27,726 nt of DNA from DASZCR01 sp035942915 (lineage in GTDB: Bacteria > Acidobacteriota > Blastocatellia > Pyrinomonadales > Pyrinomonadaceae): positions 1 through 27,726 of the forward strand of contig DASZCR010000331.1 in assembly GCA_035942915.1 (NCBI GenBank), written 5' to 3'. How positions within the stretch are numbered: position 1 is the first letter of the stretch; the number at the start of each line of letters is the position of its first letter. Under the pieces are notes generated by a model. That model was not told the origin of the DNA and made no database searches. It worked only from the letters and a program-made list of their open reading frames with translations. Position numbers and translations under genes: made by a program. Of this stretch, positions 1-8,931 are shown piece after piece.

Positions 1-60
1 GTCGAAGAGTTGCTCGCGCTCGTCGAGCGCCGCGCCTTTCCTTTCGACGTGTGTGTGTAG
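1..60 (+). CDS. C-terminal tail of an upstream gene (partial)
   Basis: The first frame is open from base 1 and encodes 19 residues (ending FPFDVCV) before a TAG stop at 58-60. The next gene starts 10 bases later on the same strand, so the two are probably co-transcribed. Its neighbour is an ABC-2 permease, and such permeases usually follow their ATPase gene, so this may be the end of the ATPase. The 19 residues contain no diagnostic motif, so this is inference from context. The last codons lie in a (GT)5 tract. Confidence 0.5.
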   Translation, partial: VEELLALVERRAFPFDVCV

Positions 61-70
61 AGAGAGAGAG

Positions 71-850
71 ATGATGCTGGCCTTCTCGAACCTCAACGTG
101 CGCGACTCGTTCGCCGTCTGGCAGCGTCACCTCGAAGTCTACCTGCGCCTGTGGAAGATGGAGTTGGCCGCCCCTCTCATCGAGCCTATCTTCATGGTCT
201 TCGCCTTCGGTTGGGGCATCGGGTCGCTGATTGCTTCAGAGGTCGGCGGGATGCCTTATCTCGCCTTCGTCGGCGCGGGCGTCCTCTCCTTCTCCGTCAT
301 CTCGCGCGCGCTCTTCGAGAGCGCCTACGGCTCGTACTTTCGGATGGTCTATCAATCGACCTTCGACGCCATTCTGGCGACGCCCGTCGAGGTCGAGTCG
401 CTCGCCTTCGCAGAGATTTGTTGGGCGACGACGAAGGCCATCATCGACTCGCTGATAATCCTCCTCATCCTCTTCATCTTCGGCGCGGCCACCTTTCCCT
501 GGGGGTTGCTCGCGCCGCTGCCGCTCGTCGCCGGAAGTTTCTTCGTCGCCTCTCTGACGCTCGGCGTCACTGCACGCATCCACGACATCGACTCCTACAA
601 CCTCTACATCAATATCTACTTCGCCTCCATCTTCCTCTGCGGCGTCTGGTTTCCACTCGACGTACTGCCGCAGTCGCTCCAGTGGCTCGCGTGGGCGATT
701 CCGCTCACGAGCGCGATTGACCTGGCGCGCGGCTTCCTGACAGGCTCGCTCGTCGCGCCTCACCTCTGGGAGGCCGTCTATCTCGTCGCCGCTTCGCTCC
801 TGCTGGCCGAGTGGGCGATGCGCTCGTTGCGCCGCCGGATGGTCGCATGA
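71..850 (+). CDS. ABC-2 type transporter permease (NodJ-like)
   Basis: This 259-residue, strongly hydrophobic inner-membrane protein has about six predicted membrane segments (roughly residues 30-50, 60-80, 105-130, 135-160, 180-200 and 225-245). It has the overall layout of ABC-2 permeases of the NodJ/polysaccharide-lipid export type. It would form the membrane channel of an ATP-driven exporter; the substrate cannot be read from the sequence. I chose the ATG at 71 because it directly follows a purine tract (AG)6 that can act as ribosome binding site; a GTG at 53 in the same frame would overlap the upstream gene. The C-terminal LRRRMVA is a typical cytoplasmic basic tail. The ATPase partner is probably the gene cut off at the left edge. 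The family call is good; the NodJ subfamily is less certain. Confidence 0.8.
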   Translation: MMLAFSNLNVRDSFAVWQRHLEVYLRLWKMELAAPLIEPIFMVFAFGWGIGSLIASEVGGMPYLAFVGAGVLSFSVISRALFESAYGSYFRMVYQSTFDAILATPVEVESLAFAEICWATTKAIIDSLIILLILFIFGAATFPWGLLAPLPLVAGSFFVASLTLGVTARIHDIDSYNLYINIYFASIFLCGVWFPLDVLPQSLQWLAWAIPLTSAIDLARGFLTGSLVAPHLWEAVYLVAASLLLAEWAMRSLRRRMVA

Positions 851-874
851 GGCGGCATTTCGCGCCGGGAGATG

Positions 875-880
875 TATAAT
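875..880 (+). promoter_or_regulatory. -10 box upstream of the acyl-CoA carboxylase gene
   Basis: A perfect TATAAT lies in the 68-base gap between the permease and the carboxylase, 38 bases before the start codon. TG sits directly in front of it. I see no convincing -35 element at 16-18 bases spacing, so the promoter is only partly supported. Confidence 0.4.
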
Positions 881-918
881 CGCAGACGCCCTTCCATCTC
901 GTCTCCGAAGCTGAAACG

Positions 919-2487
<1,569 letters not shown>

Positions 2488-2506
2488 TTCAGTGCGCCGC
2501 ATAACG

Positions 2507-2555
2507 AGAAGAAGGCTGACGAAGACTCCTTTGAGTCCTCGTCAGCCTTCTTCTT
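2507..2555. terminator. long bidirectional hairpin terminator
   Basis: A perfect 16-bp stem (2507-2522 with 2539-2554) encloses a second perfect 5-bp stem (2524-2528 with 2533-2537) with a CTTT loop and single-base bulges between the two. It lies between two convergent genes, 20 bases after the carboxylase stop and 24 bases after the S41 stop. No long T-run follows, but the right arm itself is T-rich. Confidence 0.75.
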
Positions 2556-2578
2556 AAACGTCAGAGCGCGCCTGTCGC

Positions 2579-3877
2579 TCAGGCGGCTTTCTGCTGCGGC
2601 TGCGCGGCCGGTTTGCCCTTCTCGCGCAGCAGTTCGAGAGCCTTTTTCAACTGCACGTCTTCTTGCTGCTGTTTGGGCGCGGCCGCCTCCGGCGCGACCT
2701 CCGTCTTCTCGTTGCCGGAGTTGTTCGGCTGCGCGATGGCGTCGTCGTCGTTGCCGGTCAGGTCTTCGGGGTCAACGGCCTCTGCCAACTCAGGCCGCTT
2801 GACCTCGACCGAAGGCGTGATGCCTGCGCCGATGAACGGCTTTCCGGACGACGATGCCCACTTCACTGTCGTCAGCAACAGTCCGTCGCCGTTGCGCAGG
2901 GTGAAGAGCTGCTGTTCAGCGCCCGCGCCGAAGCTCTTCTCGCCCACCACGTCGCCGCGCTTGCGCTCGATGAAGGCCGAGGCGATAATTTCGGCCGCTC
3001 CCGCCGTCCCCCGGTCGATGAGCACGGAGACGGGGCCATCGAAGAAAGCCTCTTTCGGGTCGGCCGTCATCGTCTTCAGAGCCTTGTTGCCGCGCCCGAT
3101 GGTCTGCGCCAGCACGCCGTCCTTGATGAAGAAGTTCGCCACCTTGACGCCTTCTGCGAGCGAGCCGCCCGCGACGCTACGCAGGTCGAGCACAAACTTC
3201 TGCGCGCCCTGTTTGGTAAGCTCCTGTATCCGCGCCTTCACGTCTGCCGCCTCGCCCGCGTCGAGACTGTTGATGCGGACGACGCCAATCTGGCCTGCCT
3301 CCATCCGCCCTTCCGCGCCCGGAATCTGCACCGCGCCGCGCCGCACAGTGACGGCGAAGGGGCGCGTGCCCGCGCGCAGGATTCGCAACTTGACTTCGGA
3401 GCCGGGTGCGCCGTTCAGCAGTTGGCGCGCGTCGTAGAGCGAGATGTCGCGCGTCGCTTTGCCGTCGATGTACTCGATGATGTCGCCGGCCTGTACGCCC
3501 GCCTGTTCGGCAGGCCCGCGCTTGACGGGCGCGATGACGTAGAGATAAGAGGCGACCTGTGACAGTTCAGCGCCGATGCCTGCCTGCGTGTTGCCGACGC
3601 CCGCGCGGAACTCTCGCACCTGGTCGGCCGTCAGATAGGTCGAATAAGGGTCGAGGCCGTATGCGAGGCCGCGCAAAGCTCCCGCGCGCACCTTGTTTAA
3701 ATCTGGCTCATCGACGTAATCCTGCTGGATGTGTTGGAGCACGCTCTCGAAGATGCGTAGCTGCGCGCCGGGGTCGTTCTGCTGCTGCGCGCGCGTGGAC
3801 ATCCAGCCGCCGACGACCGCATAGAGCGCCAGCGTGGCGGAGAAGACGACGAGAAGAAATTTACCGCGAAAAGACAT
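2579..3877 (-). CDS. S41 (CtpA-like) family protein, probable pseudopeptidase
   Basis: This 432-residue protein has an N-terminal membrane anchor or signal (residues 6-26), an S41 N-terminal helical part with YGLDPYSTYL (73-82), a PDZ domain (about 100-180) and an S41 core (about 195-360). The tail is Gln/Ala-rich and has QLKKALELL (409-417), a common CtpA ending. It would sit in the periplasm or be anchored to the membrane. The catalytic motif that normally reads T-A-S-A-S-E here reads T291-A-G-A-A-E296, so Gly293 replaces the nucleophile. The motif F-G-K-G-x-V-Q reads F-G-A-G-A-E-Q, so Ala318 replaces the catalytic Lys; Gln322 remains. DLRNNPGG is altered to DLRSVAGG. I checked both substitutions on the codons. 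The fold call is firm. Loss of peptidase activity is a strong inference, and a PDZ-based scaffold or substrate-binding role is possible. RBS GAGAGGTG precedes the ATG. Confidence 0.88.
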   Translation of the reverse strand: MSFRGKFLLVVFSATLALYAVVGGWMSTRAQQQNDPGAQLRIFESVLQHIQQDYVDEPDLNKVRAGALRGLAYGLDPYSTYLTADQVREFRAGVGNTQAGIGAELSQVASYLYVIAPVKRGPAEQAGVQAGDIIEYIDGKATRDISLYDARQLLNGAPGSEVKLRILRAGTRPFAVTVRRGAVQIPGAEGRMEAGQIGVVRINSLDAGEAADVKARIQELTKQGAQKFVLDLRSVAGGSLAEGVKVANFFIKDGVLAQTIGRGNKALKTMTADPKEAFFDGPVSVLIDRGTAGAAEIIASAFIERKRGDVVGEKSFGAGAEQQLFTLRNGDGLLLTTVKWASSSGKPFIGAGITPSVEVKRPELAEAVDPEDLTGNDDDAIAQPNNSGNEKTEVAPEAAAPKQQQEDVQLKKALELLREKGKPAAQPQQKAA

Positions 3878-3982
3878 CTATTCACCTCTCGGAGTGTAAC
3901 GGCCGCCGACCTTGGCCGGGTCGCGGCGGCGTCAACGTGCGCGTGTGGCCGCAGCTTGGGCGCAAAAAAGTACCGGATTCGG

Positions 3983-4012
3983 ATGATACAGTAGTCGTCC
4001 GAACACGCGCAA
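3983..4012 (-). promoter_or_regulatory. candidate promoter for the S41-like gene
   Basis: Reading the minus strand, TTGCGC (4012-4007) and TATCAT (3988-3983) are separated by 18 bases. This would give a leader of roughly 100 bases before the S41 ATG. Both boxes are imperfect, so support is modest. Confidence 0.3.
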
Positions 4013-4022
4013 GCAACTCAAG

Positions 4023-4052
4023 TTGGCGCGTCCCGACGGGCTGAGCTATACT
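4023..4052 (+). promoter_or_regulatory. sigma70-type promoter for ruvX-mltG
   Basis: TTGGCG (4023-4028) and TATACT (4047-4052) are 18 bases apart. A transcript starting about 7 bases later would reach the ruvX GTG at 4082 with a short leader. The same pair of boxes occurs before argS with 19 bases spacing, which supports it as a local consensus. Confidence 0.5.
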
Positions 4053-4081
4053 CCGTTTCGCTCCCTGACAAAGTTTTCAAA

Positions 4082-4558
4082 GTGTCTGAATCGAAGACCA
4101 CGCACAACGCCGGGCAGGTCGCCGCAGAGGGTCGGACGAGAGGACGCGTCCTTGCGCTCGACCTCGGCCTCAAGCGCGTCGGCGTGGCCGTCTCAGATGA
4201 GTTGCGTCTGAGCGTCAGACCGCTGCCGGCCATCGCGCGCACGAGTTGGAAACAGTTGCTCCGCACGCTCGCGCAGTTGTGCGAACAGTTTGACGTAAAA
4301 AGTGTGGTAATTGGTTTGCCGTTGCGACTCGACGGCACGGAGGGCGACGCCGCTGCGGAAGCACGCCGCATCGCACGTAACCTCGGATTGTCGCTCTCCG
4401 TCGAGGTGCATTTGCAGGACGAACGCCTGACCTCGAAGGACGCAGAGCAACGCCTGCGCGCCGCAGGCTTCAACGAGCGAGAGGTCAAAGAGCGCGTCGA
4501 TAGCGAGGCCGCCGCGCTGATTTTGAGCGACTTTCTGCATCACAGACAGGATTTCTAA
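4082..4558 (+). CDS. ruvX: RuvX/YqgF family Holliday junction resolvase-like nuclease
   Basis: This 158-residue protein has the RNase H-like fold motif ALDLGLKRVGVAVSD (25-39, catalytic Asp27), the loop VVIGLPLRLDGTEG, the segment LQDERLTSKDAE with a conserved Glu, and a late Asp in VDSEAAALIL. These are the acidic residues of the YqgF/RuvX nuclease family, linked to pre-16S rRNA 5' end processing and proposed as a Holliday junction resolvase. The start is GTG at 4082. The first ~20 residues are a polar extension compared with shorter homologues, so a start nearer GRVLALD is possible. It is followed after 37 bases by mltG; ruvX next to mltG is a common bacterial arrangement. Confidence 0.9.
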   Translation: MSESKTTHNAGQVAAEGRTRGRVLALDLGLKRVGVAVSDELRLSVRPLPAIARTSWKQLLRTLAQLCEQFDVKSVVIGLPLRLDGTEGDAAAEARRIARNLGLSLSVEVHLQDERLTSKDAEQRLRAAGFNEREVKERVDSEAAALILSDFLHHRQDF

Positions 4559-4595
4559 TTTTCGCCGACGACCAGCTTCATAAAGGCTCTCTCCG

Positions 4596-5714
4596 ATGAG
4601 ACTTTTCCGACTCCTGCTGCTGCTGCTCCTGCTAGGCATCCTCTCGGTCTCCGTCTTCGCCTATTGGTCTTACAGAGAACTCCACTCGCCCGTCCTTCAC
4701 GCGCACGAGTCCGACTACATCGAAATCCCGCGCGGTTCCTCCCCCGACCAGATTGTCTCCAAACTGGCCGCTCACGGCGTTATCAGACGCGAATGGCTGT
4801 TCCGGCTCTACCTCCGTCTGAGTGGTGCGGGCAGTCGTCTGAAGGCAGGCGAGTACCGTTTTCCTTCCCCGATTACACCGATGTCAGTCCTCTCGAAGCT
4901 CGAAGAGGGCGAGCAACGCCTGAGCCGCTTCACGGTCGTCGAGGGGTGGACGCGTTGGGACATCGCGGGGCTTATGGCGCGGATGCCGGAACTCAAACTC
5001 GGCAGTGCCGAGGAGGCTCTGGCGCTCTTTGACGACACCAGCGAGATACGCGACCTCGACCCGCAGGCGCCTAACCTCGAAGGTTATCTCTTTCCGGATA
5101 CCTATAGCTTCCCTCCCAACACCAGCGCGCAAGAGATTGTCCGCGCGATGGTGCGTCGCTTCCGGCAGGTTTGGGACAGAGACCTCGCCGCAGGCGCGCA
5201 GGCGCGCGGCAAAAGCGTGCGCGAAATCGTCACCATCGCCTCGCTCATCGAGACCGAGGCCAAGCTCAAAGAGGAGCGGGCGCTCGTCTCCTCCGTCATC
5301 TACAACCGCCTGCGCATAGGGATGCCGCTCGGCATCGACTCGACGGTCATCTACGCCTCGAAGCTCGCGGGCAAGTGGAGAAACGACGGCAAGGTCTACC
5401 AGAGCGACCTCGACCGCAATTCGCCCTACAACACGAGAAAGGTGCGCGGGCTGCCTCCCGGCCCTATCGCCTCGCCCGGCGCGCGCGCCCTCGAAGCCGC
5501 CGTCAATCCGGCCGACACCAGCCATCTCTACTACGTACGCAACCCTGACAGGGACGACGGCGCGCACAACTTCTACGACAACGAAGCGGACTTCGCGCGC
5601 GGCGTACAGGCTCTGCGCGAATGGGAGCGCCAGCGCGACGCACGCGCCAGAGAAAGCTCGGAGGGCGAGCCTGCCGTCGCTCCTCCGACGCCCACCCCAA
5701 CACCGTCGCCATGA
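4596..5714 (+). CDS. mltG: endolytic murein transglycosylase MltG
   Basis: This 372-residue protein has a single N-terminal membrane anchor (residues 3-24), a LysM-like region (about 40-105) and the YceG/MltG catalytic domain (about 110-345). The signature IASLIETEAK (214-223) holds the catalytic Glu, most likely Glu219. It is followed by VSSVIYNRL and later GIDSTVIYA, SPYNTRKVRGLPPGPIASPG and the substrate loop HLYYVRNPD. MltG cleaves nascent glycan strands in the periplasm and is thought to release or terminate peptidoglycan polymerisation. The C-terminus carries a Pro/Thr-rich tail of about 15 residues that is not part of the usual domain. It is probably transcribed with ruvX. Confidence 0.95.
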   Translation: MRLFRLLLLLLLLGILSVSVFAYWSYRELHSPVLHAHESDYIEIPRGSSPDQIVSKLAAHGVIRREWLFRLYLRLSGAGSRLKAGEYRFPSPITPMSVLSKLEEGEQRLSRFTVVEGWTRWDIAGLMARMPELKLGSAEEALALFDDTSEIRDLDPQAPNLEGYLFPDTYSFPPNTSAQEIVRAMVRRFRQVWDRDLAAGAQARGKSVREIVTIASLIETEAKLKEERALVSSVIYNRLRIGMPLGIDSTVIYASKLAGKWRNDGKVYQSDLDRNSPYNTRKVRGLPPGPIASPGARALEAAVNPADTSHLYYVRNPDRDDGAHNFYDNEADFARGVQALREWERQRDARARESSEGEPAVAPPTPTPTPSP

Positions 5715-5900
5715 AACTACGCACGACGCTCGTCGCAGCCATGCGAAAATATAGGTGCGACGCAAGGCATCAATTTCTCTGCGACCGGATTCCAACTTTC
5801 TTGTGTTCGTCCAACTGATGATTTATTCTCGAAGGCGTCTCTCGAACAACGCGCGAAAGTTTTTGTCGGAAGGTTTGTCTGGCACGTCGGAGGGTACGAA

Positions 5901-6545
5901 ATGAAGAATGCACTGACTCTCTTTTTCCTTTTTCTCATTTCTGCGTCCGTGCTACAGGCGCAGGAGAAGGGCGTCGACCAGCAGAACGAGCGCGTCCGCG
6001 ACAGCGGCAATAACCGCACGCCCGCCATCAACGGCGGCAACGTCAATTCAAGCACCGGGCGCGGCATGGACTTCGGACGCGACCGGACGCCGACGCCTCC
6101 TCCCGTCCCCAATCCTTACCGTATCTCCATGCCCAACGACGCCGTCGCCAAAGCGGTCGAAGAGCTCATGCGCGAGCGCAAGTTGATTCTCGACGAGACG
6201 GTTTCAAGGAAGGCCGAAGGCGTGCTCATCAGCCAGCCCTACACCTTCATTCGTGGTGCGGTTGCCGCGCAGTCCGAAATCAATCGCTACGCCATCCCGC
6301 CCAACCCGAACCCTTACGCGCTGACACGCGGCCGCTACACGATGACCATCGAGGTGCAGCCCATCGACAACAAGAGCACGAACGTCTTCGTCAACGCGAA
6401 GGTCGAGGGACGCAGCGAGAATGAATTAGGGACGCAGTGGATTACCTTGCGCAGCAGCGGCATCGCCGAAGAGGAGTTCCTCATCGCGCTCGTCGAAAAG
6501 CTCACGGGCGCGCCGCCCGCCGGACGAGAGCCGTCCGAGCAGTAA
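5901..6545 (+). CDS. exported hypothetical protein
   Basis: I do not recognise a named family. The 214-residue protein begins with a clear signal peptide (residues 1-20, cleavage likely after SVLQA). A disordered, Asn/Arg/Pro-rich linker follows (about 24-75). The globular C-terminal part (80-205) contains alternating beta strands, including TMTIEVQPIDNKSTNVFVNA and a following strand pair with WITLRSSGIAEEEFLIALVEKL. The last segment resembles the beta-plus-helix pattern of BamC/NlpB-like periplasmic domains, but this is only a shape resemblance. A strong ribosome binding site (GGAGGG, 5888-5893) fixes the start. It opens a run of four exported proteins ending with a VWA protein. A weak promoter-like pair, TTGTGT (5801-5806) and TATTCT (5824-5829) with 17 bases spacing, lies upstream. 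Confidence 0.75.
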   Translation: MKNALTLFFLFLISASVLQAQEKGVDQQNERVRDSGNNRTPAINGGNVNSSTGRGMDFGRDRTPTPPPVPNPYRISMPNDAVAKAVEELMRERKLILDETVSRKAEGVLISQPYTFIRGAVAAQSEINRYAIPPNPNPYALTRGRYTMTIEVQPIDNKSTNVFVNAKVEGRSENELGTQWITLRSSGIAEEEFLIALVEKLTGAPPAGREPSEQ

Positions 6546-6656
6546 GGTCGATACGGGACACGACGAGATGACGCCGTTTTTGGCTTCCACTCAAACACTT
6601 ACGTCGGGCATCTTAAGGAACTAGTTTAATCTCCGAGGAGCTTTGATTTTCTTGCA

Positions 6657-7238
6657 ATGACCAGTATTTCGCCGCCTCGCACGTTGCTTCGTCAGTCTCC
6701 GACGATAATTCGCCTCTTCGCGCTCTCGCTCGTCGCGCTCTTCATGGCGGCCTGCGGGGGCGCGCGTGCGCCTCAGACGCCTCCTGTCGCGCAGAAGGAG
6801 GCGCCGAAGGCCAAGACGTTCGACGTTCATGTGCTCGAAGACGAAGCGATGCCGAAGGGGTCGCAGGCCGTCATCGGTGGAACGGTACGCAACATCTCAG
6901 GCGAGAGACTGGAAAACGTCGTGGTCGAACTCGAACTCGTCAGGCGCGACGGTAAAGGCACGGAGACGCGCTCTCTGCCGTTAGCGCCCGCCGTCCTCGA
7001 ACCCGGAGCGGAGGGGCGTTATTCCATCACAGTTCTTCCGAAGGACTGGAAAGGCTCGCACATCCTGCGACTCAAGAGCAGCACGCGCCCGGACGAACTC
7101 GCTTTTAAATCTGAGGTCGGCGCGCGCCGCCCACCCGAACGGATTCAGCCTGCGAGAGAGAGAATCGTCGTCCGCCCGAAACCGAAAAAGGGAGACGATT
7201 ACTTGAACACTCCCGAAACCGCAGACCAGATACGTTAG
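6657..7238 (+). CDS. lipoprotein with FxLYD/CARDB-like beta domain
   Basis: The 193-residue product has a signal sequence ending in the lipobox LFMAAC (residues 28-33), so Cys33 should be lipidated. After a Pro/Ala/Lys linker, a beta-sandwich-like segment follows (about 54-135), with GGTVRNISGERLENVVVELEL and LEPGAEGRYSITV. This is the pattern of FxLYD/DUF3426-type Ig-like domains that mediate contacts outside the membrane. The C-terminal ~50 residues are basic and proline-rich and probably disordered. The function is unknown. The ATG at 6657 is the only start that includes the whole signal peptide; the purine-rich GAGGAG is 17 bases upstream, further than usual. The gap of 111 bases to the previous gene has no clear terminator. 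Confidence 0.72.
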   Translation: MTSISPPRTLLRQSPTIIRLFALSLVALFMAACGGARAPQTPPVAQKEAPKAKTFDVHVLEDEAMPKGSQAVIGGTVRNISGERLENVVVELELVRRDGKGTETRSLPLAPAVLEPGAEGRYSITVLPKDWKGSHILRLKSSTRPDELAFKSEVGARRPPERIQPARERIVVRPKPKKGDDYLNTPETADQIR

Positions 7239-7343
7239 CATCGGAGGCTCAGGTAAAACCTCAGTAGTCGGCACGACGACAAAGCTTCGAGCGATTATTT
7301 CAGGGACGTCGTTTAAGTGATTATTTGTCAGGACTTGTCACAC

Positions 7344-7874
7344 ATGTTTAAGAGACTGCTCTTCAGTCTGACCTTCGTTCTCCTGTGCGTCTCGGCGGTC
7401 GCTGCACAGAGGGCTGGCGACCTGCCGCCCCTGCCCGGCACGAGAGGAGACCGTGAATTGTCGCCGCTCGGCTCGCCCGCAGAGGAGATGCGCACGCGCG
7501 CGCTGATTCGTCATGAGGAGAACGCCTACCGGGAGATGCTCGAACGCGCGAAAGAGTGTGCGCAGATAGGCGCGGAGTTGCGCACAGTCTTCGAGCGCAC
7601 CAAGATGCTCTCGCGCGAAGACCTGAAGCGGCTCGAAAGGATGGAGAAACTGGCGCGCAAGATTCGCAGTGGCGCGGGTGGCTCGGACGATGACGAGGAG
7701 TTGCAAAACCCGCCCGCGAAACTCGAAGCGGCCTTTGTGCGTCTGGCCGAACTCTCCGAACAGATTCATAAGACCGTCGAGAAGACCTCGCGCCTCGTCG
7801 TCTCGGCCTCCGTCATCGAACGCTCCAACGAATTGATTGAGTTAATCGCGCTGACTCGCATGATGCTACGTTAA
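7344..7874 (+). CDS. exported helical hypothetical protein
   Basis: This product, 176 residues from the ATG at 7344, has a clean signal peptide (MFKRLLFSLTFVLLCVSAVAA) followed by a Gly/Pro/Leu-rich stretch and then a long, charged, mostly helical region with coiled-coil character (about 50-110 and 120-175). It has no recognisable enzyme motif. A GTG at 7317 in frame would add nine residues before the signal peptide and is less likely; AGGA at 7329-7332 supports the ATG. The gene ends 17 bases before the VWA gene, so co-expression is likely. It may be a periplasmic partner of that protein, which is inference from adjacency only. Confidence 0.7.
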   Translation: MFKRLLFSLTFVLLCVSAVAAQRAGDLPPLPGTRGDRELSPLGSPAEEMRTRALIRHEENAYREMLERAKECAQIGAELRTVFERTKMLSREDLKRLERMEKLARKIRSGAGGSDDDEELQNPPAKLEAAFVRLAELSEQIHKTVEKTSRLVVSASVIERSNELIELIALTRMMLR

Positions 7875-7891
7875 CCTGCGCTGCCCTGTAG

Positions 7892-8845
7892 ATGAGACAG
7901 ATGTCGAGCGACACGCTCAGGAAGAAATCTCTGCTTCTGCTCTTCCCCGCGCTTGCGGCCGTCTGGCTCTGCGTCTACACGGTGACGGCGACCCGCGCGC
8001 AGCAGCCGCAGCAAGACGAGGATGATGAGGTCGTGCGCGTCGAGTCAGACCTGGTCGTGCTCAACGTGACGGTGACGGACAAGCAGGGGCAGTTCGTCGG
8101 CAAGCTTCCGCGCTCCGAGTTCAAGGTCTTCGAGGACGGGCGCGAGCAGCCCATCAACACCTTCCTGCTCGAAGAGACGCCTTTCGCCGCAGCCATTCTC
8201 ATCGACACCTCCGGCAGCATGGACGGGCGCATGACGCTCGCGCGTGCCGCCGCCATACGCTTCCTTGATGGTCTGCGCGAAGACGACGTGGCGGCCGTCT
8301 ATAACTTCGACTCGAAGGTCGAACAGGTGCAGGACTTTTCGCACGGGCGCGACCTGCCGCCGACCACCTACGGCCTGAAGGCGCGCGGCATGACGGCGCT
8401 TAACGATGCCGTCGCGCGTGCCGCCGCAGACCTCTCGAAGCGACCCGAAAAGCGACGCGCCATCGTCGTCATCTCCGACGGGGCAGACACGCACAGCCGC
8501 ATCTCTCAGGACAAGGCGCTCGACCACGCGCTGGCCGCCGGTGCGACCATCTACGCCGTCGATATGGCGGGCAACGAAACGCCCGTCGCCAGCCGCGTCG
8601 CATCGGCCTCAGCCTTGAAGAACTTCGCTGCCAAGAGCGGCGGGCGCTACGTCCCGACGCCGGGCGGACAGGCGTTGAGCGACGCTTTTGAAGCCATCGT
8701 CGCGGAGTTGAGCAATCAGTACACCATCGGCTACAGACCGACCAACCGCGCGCGTGACGGACGCTGGCGCAGCATCGAACTCAAACTCGCACGCACCGAA
8801 CTCGAAGCACGCACGCGCAAGGGCTACAAAGCTCCCAAGTCTTAA
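7892..8845 (+). CDS. VWFA-related (acidobacterial-type) domain protein
   Basis: The 317-residue exported protein has an N-terminal signal or anchor (about 12-34), a beta-rich segment with VVLNVTVTDKQGQFVGKL and FKVFEDGREQPI (about 50-85), and a von Willebrand factor A domain (about 95-290). The MIDAS motif is intact (DTSGSMDGR, residues 107-115), with later metal-site elements around MTALNDAV and VVISDGADTHS. The ending TIGYRPTNRARDGRWR is typical of the TIGR03436 group, which is abundant in Acidobacteriota. VWA domains bind metal-dependent protein partners; the partner here is unknown but could be one of the three exported proteins encoded just upstream. An alternative start at 7901 (MSSDTL) keeps the signal peptide. 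Confidence 0.88.
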   Translation: MRQMSSDTLRKKSLLLLFPALAAVWLCVYTVTATRAQQPQQDEDDEVVRVESDLVVLNVTVTDKQGQFVGKLPRSEFKVFEDGREQPINTFLLEETPFAAAILIDTSGSMDGRMTLARAAAIRFLDGLREDDVAAVYNFDSKVEQVQDFSHGRDLPPTTYGLKARGMTALNDAVARAAADLSKRPEKRRAIVVISDGADTHSRISQDKALDHALAAGATIYAVDMAGNETPVASRVASASALKNFAAKSGGRYVPTPGGQALSDAFEAIVAELSNQYTIGYRPTNRARDGRWRSIELKLARTELEARTRKGYKAPKS

Positions 8846-8910
8846 AGCAGCCCGGAAGCAGTGCTCAAGCCTCTATTTTTCGTGGATAAAATTTAAGAAG
8901 CTGGCTCTGT

Positions 8911-8931
8911 CGGCGTCGCTCGCGCCGTTTT
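8911..8931 (+). terminator. possible rho-independent terminator after the VWA gene
   Basis: A CGGCG/CGCCG stem (8911-8915, 8923-8927) with a 7-base loop is followed by TTTT. It lies 65 bases after the VWA stop and overlaps the stop codon of the convergent ddl gene. The stem is short, so support is moderate. Confidence 0.4.

Noticed and set aside
53..850. GTG at 53 as start of the ABC permease
   Set aside because: It lies inside the upstream gene's last codons and the extra residues only translate the GT/AG tract; ATG at 71 follows a usable binding site.
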